A stretch of 64,000 bases of DNA from Strix aluco. Taxonomy: Eukaryota > Chordata > Aves > Strigiformes > Strigidae. The notes beneath the pieces are model-generated. The model was given only the letters and a program-made list of their open reading frames with translations, made no database searches and was not told the DNA's origin. A program made the translations under genes and the position numbers. Position 1 is the first letter of the stretch, and each line of letters opens with the position of its first letter. Positions 39,601 to 49,887 of the stretch are shown here, in pieces. The stretch spans positions 17,144,920-17,208,919 of the forward strand of contig NC_133938.1 in NCBI RefSeq assembly GCF_031877795.1, read 5' to 3'.

Positions 39601-42600
39601 CAATATTCCCCATAAAATTATTCCTCTGTGAACTGTATGGAACACTTTTAGTCAAAAGCAAACGCTGAATGGAGATAATATGACATATTAGCCTTAATTA
39701 CAGAGTTCTGATTATTTACTTGAGTGTTAAATAAAATATGCTGTCACTGAATTATGCTATTTTTAAAAGTCACACTTGGTAAAAACAATGAACATGAACC
39801 ATTTTTAGGTAGCATATTAGAAGTAAGGGGTACAGCTCTGTAAAAGCACAATTTGCTTTTTACAAAGATGACAAAGGATTTTATAGAACACGTCAAAAGA
39901 CAGAAAAAACTGGGGTCTTTGAGAAACAGCTACAAGTCAACTAAAATTCTAATTCATTTATACAAGTATTGATATGAGTTCCATTACACCACTGAGATGT
40001 CAATGAATTCTATTTTTATCCATCGAGTTAAAAACCAAGAGTTGAGACTGTTTCATTGGAACTATTCATATTAAAAGCCTCTAGCAGAACAAGCAGGCAG
40101 CCAACAGTAATTTGAGTGTAGCACTTTAATTAGTGAAATTAAAAGAAAAAAAAAACCAACGTGAAAAATGAAACTAAATTGGGTCACACAAGAGTAGCCT
40201 AAAGCATTAAAAGCATTTCAAGTTATTCTAGTTTCAGTAATTATTGTGAGTTTTGTAAACTATTTTGAGTTTTAAAAAGTAAGTCTGAACGTCACCTTAT
40301 TCCTCCTTGTAATTCATAACAGCACGTTTAAAAGGTTGGTACATGTAAAAGGGTAGACTTTAAAGAGAGCTTTCAATATTTTTTTTTATTAAAAGTAGCA
40401 CACAGTCATAATTACAGTGGACATTTTTACTAGTAATATTACACTAAATATTTATTTCATTTCCAGGAGGGGTCTAACACTAACTCCACTCAAAGAACTG
40501 GTTTTAAGTTATGGTCAAACTGCATCATAAGGAAAATATAGGTATTATCCATTAGGATTAAAATAACCCGTTCTGAGGAACAATTTCTGTATACATGCTC
40601 ATCTCCTACTCTATAATACTTAAAGGCCCAAGTGGCAATTTTGTTGTGAGTGACAGATGGTAGACTACAGAAAACTGAATTTGTATGGGCATATTTTTTA
40701 CCTTTCAGTGAAATTAAAAGTGATCTTTTCTTCAGAATAGACCAAGCTGAACATTACCAGCTACTTATTACACGGGCTAAATAGGTATAATTCACCCTTC
40801 TTTTGTATATTGTCCATCACCTCCCTATTTTTCATCCACAAAAACTTCTCAGAAATTGTGTGATATGCAGAAACAGGTGGCTGATGTGGAAGAAGGGGTC
40901 AGAGCCCCAGCTTCACTTTCAACAGACCAGAAGGAAGTTCCATGGTTTTGCAGTGTTGTAACAGGCTGAATCATTCATGTCTTAAAATGATTTCCAACAT
41001 TTTCAAGTACCCAGGACTTGCAAGGAAAAGAATCTCAGCTTGATGCAGTGAAAACATGATATGAGCTTCGTGCAGAAATGTCAAACTACCTGGTTAAGTA
41101 CAGCATCAGCTACAATGCAGCAACTAGGGAACAGGTCTGCAACTTGCCCAGCTGCTGCATGTTTTGATCAATCTAACTGCAGTGCTTATATTTACAATTA
41201 CAATGCTTACATGCTAACATGCTTACCTGACTGGCCAGTGGAAATCCACAATAAAACTCTAGGAAAGGTTCCTCTGCTGTGCTTTGACTTTTCTCCCCAT
41301 TTTCCAGAGTGTTTTAGTATGCATTCTTAAGATTTTTTCCCCCAGCTGGTTCTCTGTTTCAGCATTTTTCAAAATGTTGGGAAAATACTTGCTAAAGGTC
41401 ACTAAATACCACAGTTTTCTAAATCTCATCCATTCTGTTTGTCTAGAGCTAAAGGGATTATGTCCACAGACTTGCATTAAGTTTCAAACAGCAATCATAA
41501 ATACTGAAAATCATTTTAGGTTCAGGTAAGATGTAGAATGGGGATCTGAATGTAAAGCAACCTTAAGATGGGCTTTAAGATTTTTTTAGAAAAAGTAATA
41601 GCCAAAGTTTAAGCTGCCTACGTTTGTTTCAGGTTAATATTTCACAATACTTTCATGTAAAAATGGAAGGAAACTTTTATACTAACTGGTGCGGGAAGAG
41701 CATCAAGTTAGAAACCTCCCCTCTTACAGCACAATAATCCATTTCAAGTTTCTGAAATATTTATGTTGTTACATCTAGTACAAGGTTGGTGAAAAATCCT
41801 AAATTTCTCATTATCTTAGCAATGCAGAGGCCAGATATTCCCGTAAATTATTAAACCATGCTTTGACAGCTTATCGTATTTTGACAGCCCTAAATATGTG
41901 CACGAGAAAGTTGCTAAAAATCTTAGGATTTTAAATGGTTTTGCTTAAATTTGTACAGTAGAGAAGTTATTATCCATCTCTACATAATTTTAAAAGTATG
42001 CATATAGACTTCTGTATCATTATGTTTGCCTTGTTTTAGAATCATAAATGATTTAGAAATACTGTATGATAGACATGTATGATGTTACCCATGACAACTT
42101 GACATCTAAACCATCCACTTTCATGTCTCCAATTTCCTGGCCAACTTTTGCTTACACCTGATGTCACGTTATCTAATTCACCAAACTCCGTAACATTACA
42201 ACATGACAAATACTTGACAACAGAAATTTAAAATGCTGAAGTTCAACACATCTCAATGAGCAAAATACGTTTCAAAACTGTTTGGAAATATTGATGACTT
42301 TTATGGGTTGTAGCAATCCTGCACAGTGCAACTGTGAAAAGTAATGTATTGCAAGTTTCATCACAGAGTTGATTCTTAAAATCAATTTGGATTTTGACAC
42401 ACATATATTGCTGAGATAAATCTAAGACTATAATATACAATTAATGGAATATGCTTATAGCTATGTCTGAAATGATCACACAGCATAAGTGAAGCTGCAG
42501 ATGGAGTGCGGCTATTTTCAGCTACTGCAAAATATGGACAATCTCTCCTGCTACTACAATTTCACGCACAGTTAGCTTCACCTCTATTTCATCCTTCTAC

Positions 42601-45600
42601 ATTTTACACACCAGCAGTACTCTGCATCTGACAGACTGAGGCTTAAAACTTGCAGCTGTCTAAAGCAATACTGTTTAAGCTAGCTTCTGAATTAGTCTGA
42701 AAGTGAATACAATATCTCTAGAAGAGGAGAAAATAACCAAAAGAATTTTTTCATTTTACTCACAGTCCAATTATGAAGTAATTAAAATATTTCACTGGAC
42801 AGGTGTCAGCAGACGTTAAGAGCAAAATAAATACTGGGTAACAAGAGCACCTCTGCTATTTTCCGCAATGTCAATTCACAGAATACTGGACCACTAACAA
42901 GACCAGGATTAATAAATATCTTTCAGGCATATGAAACAGTTGAAATCTGTAAACATCTCATTTGAGGTTGCACTGATGCTATTCAGCACAAAGTATTTTT
43001 AGGACTGGGCATATTTTACAGATCATTTGTGAAAAGTAGCAACAATATATAAAAATTCTCAGATACACGTGCTATCCCCTTACCTTTAATTTTAAATTTT
43101 CATTTAAATTTCAGGCACAAGTCATGCAATAAACTAACTCTTGCTTTCTCTATTTCTAACACTTGCCACGTACTTATAAGAATTAACTGAAAATCCTGAA
43201 GTCTGTCCTGGAATTCCTAATGGTTTGCAAGTCTGCTTGTAGCAGAGGCTACCAACATGCTGTGTCACATGATGGGAACAAATACCTGCTTGCATAATGA
43301 ACAAGCTAGGTCATGTACTGGAATCATGGTTCAGAAAAAAAGATTCATGTACTTTGAGGATGTTCAAGCATGTAGTCACAGCATTAGCAAAACCCAGAGC
43401 ACGACTGCTCTAGAACTCTGCAACATAAAAGGTTACTACTAATCATCAAGTCCGACATATCTAGATGCAAGTTTTTAGACTAAGATTTAAAAATTCTTCA
43501 AGCAAGAGGGTAGGAAAAAAACCTTTTAAGATTTTTTTACGTCCATTTACTCTTAACTATCAAATTGTCATTAGAAAGATTTCTATGGTAACCTGAAAAA
43601 AAATAGGGAAAGGGACAAAATATAGCAAAAGGCAGCATTCAGTTTTTCTATTCTGCACACATATCATGCAAACACTACTGTAGCAAGAAGCTACTATAAA
43701 TTAGATTGTTACTTTTTACATAAGAGTAAAGTCTTAAACTCAATTACAAACACCTATTATAACCAGCACTATGTTAAAACACAAGTCAATCCAAAATGTC
43801 ATGATTCTGAATACAATCTGTTAGGATAATTGTGGTCAGTTCTCCCAACACTGATTTTCCACTGTCAGGTCTTCAAGGGAATTTACTCAGTAAGTTTAAA
43901 AAAAACAAGCAAACAGAACAAATCCAAAAATGTACATTTCCAAGCAGTGGTAACAGTATTAAAAAAAAAAATCCACCTTCTGAAACAGCATTCAAAAGAA
44001 CATTAGAAATGATGTTATAATTTAGCACTCAACCATATAACCATAACACTAGAACAATGCAATTTTTCTAGTCACACACACAGTATGCAAAGCCTGCATT
44101 CAAACCTGGATATGGAAATACACGAGAACAGTATCATAATCACTCCTGTAATTCAAGCTGATACTTAACATGCTAGCTCCAAATCATAACTAGCATTTGT
44201 ATTAAATTTCTTCCAAAGTGTCACATAAGAAAAGATAAAATAATAATCAAGATGTACATTGAATTGTGCTATAGCAGCAAATTGTTCACATTTACTACAA
44301 AGCAGAAGCAGAAAATGAAACTGGATAAACCAAACCAAATACATGAAAAAGAACAACTTATAATCTACAGTCTCTGGGTTCCTATGAATATACAACAAAT
44401 TCTGGTTCACTGTGAAGGGATTTGTCAAACAATCTTGAGACCTCATCCAGCCCTATGTTTTGTTCTACTACATTCAGCATAACTAAAATAGAAAAAGTTC
44501 TGAGACTAAGAATATTTACAGTGTAAAGCCCTGATCACAAAATGGCATTTGATTAGTCTCACACAAGAAGTGTGATTATCCACATGGTGAAATCTAGGTC
44601 TGATTCAAGATAATCAGAAAAATATCCATTGATTTAAATTCTGTTGTTTGATCCAACTTTTATTAATGCATTGTTTACAATGCAAACTAAGGTACATCCT
44701 TGAGTAAATTACTGATGAATTGATAAACAGATTTTTTTTTCCTCAGAGGTCACACTGACAGAAATGCAATGTAACTCCCCTAGTTTATTTTCCAAAAAAA
44801 AGACAACACAAATTATCCTGCTTTACAACTTCTTGTGCTGCATCTTACGCACACTGAGGCAAAACTGTATGAATATTATGTGAGCAAATAAAAGCATCCA
44901 CTCTTTAAGTGAGGACAGGAAGCCTTGCTGCTGCCACCACAACTGTTACTGGTTATGGTACACAACCACAGCACAGCTGGAGCACTTTCATATTTTTCCA
45001 TTCCCTTTTAGCACACTTCATTAGTACATTTTATTCTGAAACTTTTCACCTTGTGTGTGTGTATATAAATATATACATACATACATATAAGAACTGGAGC
45101 ATTTTCCAGAGACAAACTTCCCTTTATACAATTTATGTATCTAGCAAAGAAAAAGTCTTAGATATCAAGTCCCACAACGATTGTACTGAAATATTATTGC
45201 AAGCATTCTTTTGTCAATATATGAAACAATGCAATTTAGTCTTACCTCTTACCTTAGTAGCCTCTCAGTATTAAGGAACTACTAATTATTAATTCTCTGC
45301 AACTCTCAAACACTTGCTTCCTGATATTTAATATACTGTGCCTAACACTGTAATCAGTGATTTTGTTAAAAATTATACACAGACTTTTTTTTTTAATATT
45401 ATACTGAAGTTAACTGACAGGAGAAACCTGCTAGATTTCGTCAATAATGTCATGTTGTTAGTTATTCAGTTACCTCCCAGCCATGAAAAATAACTTCAGC
45501 ATCTCTTCTTGAAATCTCTACTCTTCTGATAATTGATTGGTCTTCAATGCATTCTAAAGTACTCTTAAATTACAACCTATTTGAAAGGATGTATTCTTTC

Positions 45601-46260
45601 CAAGACTCTAAAAATTCTTCCTTGCTGACATACCTTAAGCAAGACAGATATTTACTTACTACAGATAAAGGAAAGGTTTTGCCTTAGCCTAGCTGACTGA
45701 AGTACAGCATGGGCTCTGAGCAAGACTACTCCCAGTATTTCTAGCTGTTGGAACCTAGCTGTTCTGACCGCTGCAGAATGGAGTTGAGCAGTCCTGCTTC
45801 TGTCAGGTTCGTGCCACTTCAGGAGTAGACCCAGCGGCTGCACCAGCCTTTTGTTCATTGGGACCGGACTGAACTATCCTGGCCATCACACTATGGGTCA
45901 GTGACCAAGCAAGAGCTGCAATCAAGAACACCAGTCTCCTTACCCTCTTTTTTTTTTTTTCCCCCTCTTCAAATCCCATACTTCTTTCAATTTAAAGAAG
46001 CTGGACATAGCTCCCATTAGTCACTTCACACTACAGAACAGCTGTCACAGAACCAATGGTTCCTCTGCTCATACAGGGACGTTATTTTAAAGCAGTATGG
46101 CAAGTCTGCAAATCTAGACCCTGTATTGGACTATCCAGCAATGCTGCATTTTCCTCTTGAGATTATAATCCAGATTCTCATGCATTTTTAAAATGAAAAG
46201 TTTCATAAACATAACCTAACGTGTTAAATTATTCCACAAAGGATTTGGTCCAAAACCCAC
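33609..46260 (-). other. SELENOF: SELENOF intron 2
   Basis: At 12652 nt this is the largest SELENOF intron. It is AT-rich, with no recognised gene. It contains a mixed GT/AT microsatellite at 45053-45089 and a GC-richer stretch at about 45690-45900 that could be an old repeat but shows no family I can name. Confidence 0.8.
45053..45089. repeat. Mixed GT / TA / CATA microsatellite
   Basis: Five GT units are followed by ATATAAATATATA and then three CATA units. It is simple sequence within SELENOF intron 2, of no evident function. Confidence 0.85.
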
Positions 46261-46428
46261 CTTTCTGGTTTCCAGCTGAGCTTCTTCTTGGCAGCACTGT
46301 CTGCAGAATGGATCCAGCTGATTCAGATTGAACTGTCCAAGAAGGTTGCAAGAACTGCATAGCAAATTACTGGAGAAGCCCAGCTCTCTGCAGGCTTCTG
46401 ATGACAACTGTGCCCCATACACACTTAT
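46261..46428 (-). CDS. SELENOF: SELENOF exon 2 (Cys-rich UGGT-binding domain)
   Basis: This 168-nt exon (56 codons, residues 24-79) lies between the acceptor ATTTTCAG and the donor GTGGGT. It begins ISVYGAQLSSEAC and includes RELGFSSNLLCSSCNLL and the FCRQCC cluster. Cysteines fall at residues 36, 47, 50, 65, 68 and 69, the six of the family's N-terminal domain, which binds UGGT in the ER lumen. Differences from the human sequence I remember are conservative, such as CN for CD and DPF for DPD. The signal peptidase site is probably close to the exon 1-2 junction. Confidence 0.97.
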
Positions 46429-48757
46429 CTGAAAATCAATACAATGTTATATTTTAATAATAAATTAGTTGTTTAAAAAAGGAAGATTTTAAATGCTTTA
46501 ATGATTAGGAAAACCAACTAAATCTCTCGTGACCATTTTACAGTAATGCCTAATGGTCTGCCCCTAAGTGCCAAACACCACCTTATTTTGAGGAATAGTC
46601 TTAAACTAATAGTGAATTCTAGACATTCATAATATGTATACTTCAAGGTATCAGACCTGCCAAAATTTACTTATATATTACTTATATAACCTGCACTTCT
46701 GATTTACTAGTAATACATTAAAATAGGCAACTCAGTTACATGGCTTCTATGCATAACACCAGTTCTGTTTTTAATGAGCAGCCAAAACAATTTGACCAAG
46801 TATCCCAGCATTTAAATGGTATTTGGTTTTTGTTTTCACATTCCCACTTCCCTACAGAGGGATTGCTCACACCCTAGCTTAAAACCTTTCCTTCCAGCTG
46901 TATGCTTGGGGGGAAGGGGAGCGCACGGGGTGGAAGTGAGAGAGGAAATTAAGAAAGGAAAGAAAGGAGACGGTTTTCCCAAATGCTTCTCAGCTTGGGT
47001 GAAAGGCCTTGGGCAAAACCCACAACATTCAAAACACCAACAAAATAATCAGCAAGCACCTCTGTGTTCAGAGAAGAGTAAGGTGATAGCAGCAAACTGG
47101 ACTGGATGATAACAGACCAAGAGTCAGAAGAATTATGCTGGGCCAAACAGAAGAATACAGAAGAAAAATGAAATCTGTCCTTCAGCAAATCAGACTTCTC
47201 TTCACATTCACACATCATTTAATATGTACAGCACACCCAAGTAAGGCAGAGACAAAACCCATTTCCTCCCCTGAAGTGGCCAACCTACAGCCAAAGGAAA
47301 GACGTGTCACTGATGTGACAGACAGGAACTGTTAAGGATTAGGAATTGGTAGAAAATATTAGGTACCTCATTAATCTGTTTATCTGTAGCTGCTAAAAAA
47401 GTTAAAGCATGAATAGAAAATTATAATATACAGAAAATTATTTTGAAATTATTATTGTCAGGCAGAAAGCTATTTTTCTTCCTACAAGACACCACGAAAG
47501 TAATTCCTACATATGACAGCAGGCAAGCAAAAATGGGACCATATTCCACTGGAATCATCTATTAATTATCCAATACTCTCCTATTTTTGTGGGGGTGGGG
47601 TGGTGTGTGGGATGGGACGGGGACAACACCAATCAAAAAACAGTGTTTTATGAAAGCAAGTAGTGTCCATTACAAGAGAATTCCTCAGTGAAGAAGTTCT
47701 GGTTACACAACGAGCTCAAAACAGCTTGAGAATAAAACCATAGGGAGGGGGAGAAGAAACTGTCTCTCCCTAGGGTTTTTTCCTCCATTTTTAGTACTGT
47801 AACTATTGTACTATTCTGCAATAATAAGTATACTAATTATAATAAATATCTCTGTTTAGGATTAGAAAAGAACCCTCACATTTCAGAAGCTAATTTTCCA
47901 TCAGAACAAGGTAATTTCAGCTGCTTCGCCAGTGATGCACTTCATTTCAGCACCATGCTCGCCTTTAAAGCTTTGACTACAAATACACGTTACACAACTG
48001 TTTTGCTTTTACATTAGATAATTTAATATATTAAAGCCAATGCAGTATCGATACAAATTGCTTTAGGAAGTACTTAATAGAGTGAAACATTCTAACATAT
48101 CCTTAGTATAATCTCATGTCTCTGTAGCTCAGGTGGGTCAGAACTTTGAGGGTGTCAGATGCACTAAAATAGAGAAAGCTGACCTGTCTGGAAAACCTCG
48201 AGGAAAAGCTTTCACTGGACGACCTTCAGTTAGAAATCAAAAGCCACCTATCTTCACTTTCCAAACCCATTCTTAACTTTGTTACTAAGAATAATCCGGG
48301 TCATGAGGCTTATAACACACAAATCCCTTTAATAACGGGCGAGGAAGCTTCTAAGTTTATTTCAACAGTCCCTGCTACACCCACAGCCATCGCCGTTTTC
48401 CGAGCTAGCACGGCAAACCGGGCCGAGGGGAGGGACAAGGCGGAGGGGTGTTTAGGCTTCAAAACGCGGTTCTCGCAATGTGGAGGAGTAAAAGCAGCGA
48501 CAACAGGACGGAAGAGAGCAGAAGCACAGAAGAGCCTCCAACAAAGACCAAAAGAGGTGGCCACAGCGGCAGGAGAGGGACGAGGCACAGGACGACGCCT
48601 CGGGAATGGGATGGGCAGGGCAAGGCCGGCTGCCTCCGCCTCCCGCTATGGGACACGTCTCACTACCGCCCCACCCCCCTTACACCCTCTCTCTTTCTCT
48701 CAGGAAATCGCAGCCGCACTCAGCCCCGAGCGCGAATGAACCGTAACGGCCTCTCAC
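46429..48757 (-). other. SELENOF: SELENOF intron 1
   Basis: This 2329-nt intron starts inside the CpG island, with donor GTGAGA at 48757. It contains a G-rich tract at 47591-47622 and a purine-rich stretch near 46926-46972. I see no further exon. Open frames at 48310-48588 and similar positions are GC-driven shadows. Confidence 0.8.
47591..47622 (+). repeat. G-quadruplex-capable G-rich tract
   Basis: Five G-runs of three or more, GGGGG, GGGG, GGG, GGG and GGGG, lie within 32 bases on the + strand, which is the template strand of SELENOF. They fit the common quadruplex pattern, although one spacer of about 8 bases is slightly long. The tract is about 1.2 kb inside the gene from its start codon. 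Confidence 0.7.
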
Positions 48758-48826
48758 CGCCTGCAGCCCCACTAGCAACCAGAACCAGCAACGCCCCAGG
48801 GCCGTTAGCTCGGCGGCCGCCGCCAT
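48758..48826 (-). CDS. SELENOF: SELENOF exon 1 (signal peptide)
   Basis: ATG at 48826-48824 opens a 69-nt coding stretch, MAAAAELTALGR then CWFWLLVGLQA (residues 1-23), ending at the donor GTGAGA. It is a signal peptide, with a short N-region and a hydrophobic core WFWLLVGL, that sends the protein to the ER. The LQA|ISVYGA junction with exon 2 aligns with human LQAVSAFGA, which confirms the splice. An in-frame TAG lies eight codons upstream, so this is the first start in frame. The context is AAGATGG, a good Kozak match. The peptide differs from the human one more than the rest of the protein, as is normal for signal peptides. Confidence 0.93.
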
Positions 48827-48829
48827 CTT
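48819..48829 (-). promoter_or_regulatory. YY1-type motif overlapping the SELENOF start codon
   Basis: The - strand reads AAGATGGCGGC, a full match to the YY1 consensus, with the ATG being the SELENOF initiator. YY1 sites at or just downstream of transcription starts are common in TATA-less housekeeping genes, so the SELENOF start site is probably only a short distance upstream. Confidence 0.65.
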
Positions 48830-49449
48830 GGTGCCGGAACGCTCCTGCTAGCGGTGCCGGGAGGCCGCTGAAGGACCTCACCCGTCGCGAATGCCCAACA
48901 CACTGCCTGATGCGGGAGAGCATAAACTTGCTCCCAGCCCCCGGCAGCACAAGCAGAAGCAGCTAACCCCGAACCTCTGCGGGAAGTCTAGAGCAAGACT
49001 ATTTTATTCTGTTCAGAGTAGCGCTTCATAGAGAGGCTAGAGGAGATGCCGTTCCCCAGCCTTAGTCAGGCATTGCTGAAACAACCCCAAATAAGGTCCT
49101 TTCCCGTTCCGGAGTTGCTGCCAACCTGCACATAAGCCCCTAGCCCCGGCGATTGACGGCCAGTCTGAGCTATACTATTGTGCCTTTCCCAGGTGCCGCG
49201 GTGCCTGTGCCCAATGAGAGTGGGCAGATGGGCGGGATTTCAAGAAGGGCCTCCCAATCACGAAGGGTCGCATGTAGGCGGGACATCTCCTCGGTCCGGC
49301 AGCCCAGGGCCGAGCGGGGAGGAGGAGGAGTCAATGCCCTGTGGGCGGGGCGTCGCCTGAGCGGGGCCAATCCTGTTGCGGGAGAGGCGGGGTGGCGGTA
49401 GCACCGCCCTATGGCGGAGGGCGCGGGGGCGGGTCCCGCCGCCGGGCAT

Positions 49450-49470
49450 CGGCGGCGGCGGCGGCGGCGG
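49450..49470 (+). repeat. (CGG)7 trinucleotide repeat
   Basis: Seven uninterrupted CGG units lie about 300 bases before the HS2ST1 start codon, in the promoter or 5' UTR. The surroundings are also CG-rich (GGGCGGGCGCGCGGGCGG). CGG tracts of this kind are variable in length and can form stable structures. Confidence 0.9.
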
Positions 49471-49723
49471 GCGGGCGCGCGGGCGGTGGGGCGTTCGGTT
49501 GCTGAGCAGCGCACGCAGGCGGGGGAGGGGCGCGCGGGTGGCCGCCGCGCGGCGGTTGGCGCGGGGGGCGGTGGGGGCCGGGCGCGCGCGCGGTCCGCGG
49601 GGCGATGTGAGAGCGGCGGCGGGCCCTGTCGCGCGCGCCCAGCCGCGCTCCCTTCGCCGCCCCTCGCTCGCGCCGTCCCTGCGGCGGCGGCTCCCGCCGG
49701 CCTCCGCGGCCGGGCCCCGCGTT

Positions 49724-49732
49724 ATGTCGTGA
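49724..49732 (+). promoter_or_regulatory. Two-codon upstream ORF (ATG TCG TGA) before HS2ST1
   Basis: An ATG at 49724 is followed by one sense codon and TGA, 31 bases before the HS2ST1 ATG and in another frame. If the transcript includes it, this minimal uORF could reduce or tune HS2ST1 translation. Whether it is in the mature 5' UTR is inferred from its closeness to the start codon. Confidence 0.5.
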
Positions 49733-49763
49733 TCCCGGGCGGGCGGCGCTGCTGCGGCTGCTC

Positions 49764-49887
49764 ATGGGGCTGCTCAGGATTATGCTGCCGCCCAAGTTGC
49801 AGCTGCTGGCGGTGCTGGTCTTCGGGGTGGCCGTGCTCTTCCTGGAGAACCAGATCCAGAAGCTGGAGGAGTCCCGCGGCAAGCTGG
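49764..49887 (+). CDS. HS2ST1: HS2ST1 exon 1 (heparan sulfate 2-O-sulfotransferase 1), N-terminus
   Basis: The enzyme moves sulfate from PAPS to the 2-O position of iduronic (and some glucuronic) acid in heparan sulfate, in the Golgi. This exon encodes the first 41 residues, MGLLRIMLPPKLQLL, then AVLVFGVAVLFLENQ, then IQKLEESRGKL, plus one base. It matches the human N-terminus I remember with a few hydrophobic swaps. Residues of about 11-27 are the single type II membrane anchor, after a short cytosolic tail; the following QKLEESRGKL starts the stem with its coiled-coil trimerisation segment. The donor is CTGG|GTGAGC, phase 1, which fits the human Glu codon split at this point. The catalytic domain (PAPS-binding loops, active-site His) is in exons beyond the window. 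Confidence 0.96.

Larger units (their letters stand above)
21128..48830 (-). other. SELENOF: SELENOF gene (15-kDa selenoprotein), complete coding region in five exons
   Basis: Five - strand exons splice to 69+168+64+50+132 = 483 nt, which is 160 residues plus TAA. The junction phases are 0, 0, 1 and 0, and every intron is GT-AG. SELENOF is a thioredoxin-like ER-lumen oxidoreductase that binds UDP-glucose:glycoprotein glucosyltransferase (UGGT) through its Cys-rich N-terminal domain and so takes part in glycoprotein folding control. All hallmarks are present: signal peptide, six N-terminal cysteines, the Cys89-Gly90-Sec91 redox motif and a SECIS-like element in the 3' UTR. The human protein is 165 residues by memory; the small difference lies in the signal peptide. 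Introns are about 2.3, 12.7, 8.9 and 2.5 kb. The right limit is approximate because the transcription start is not visible. Confidence 0.95.

Noticed and set aside
48448-48966. 172-residue + strand open frame antisense to SELENOF exon 1
   Set aside because: It overlaps SELENOF exon 1 and its donor on the other strand, has a low-complexity Arg/Pro/Ser-rich composition, and shows no domain.
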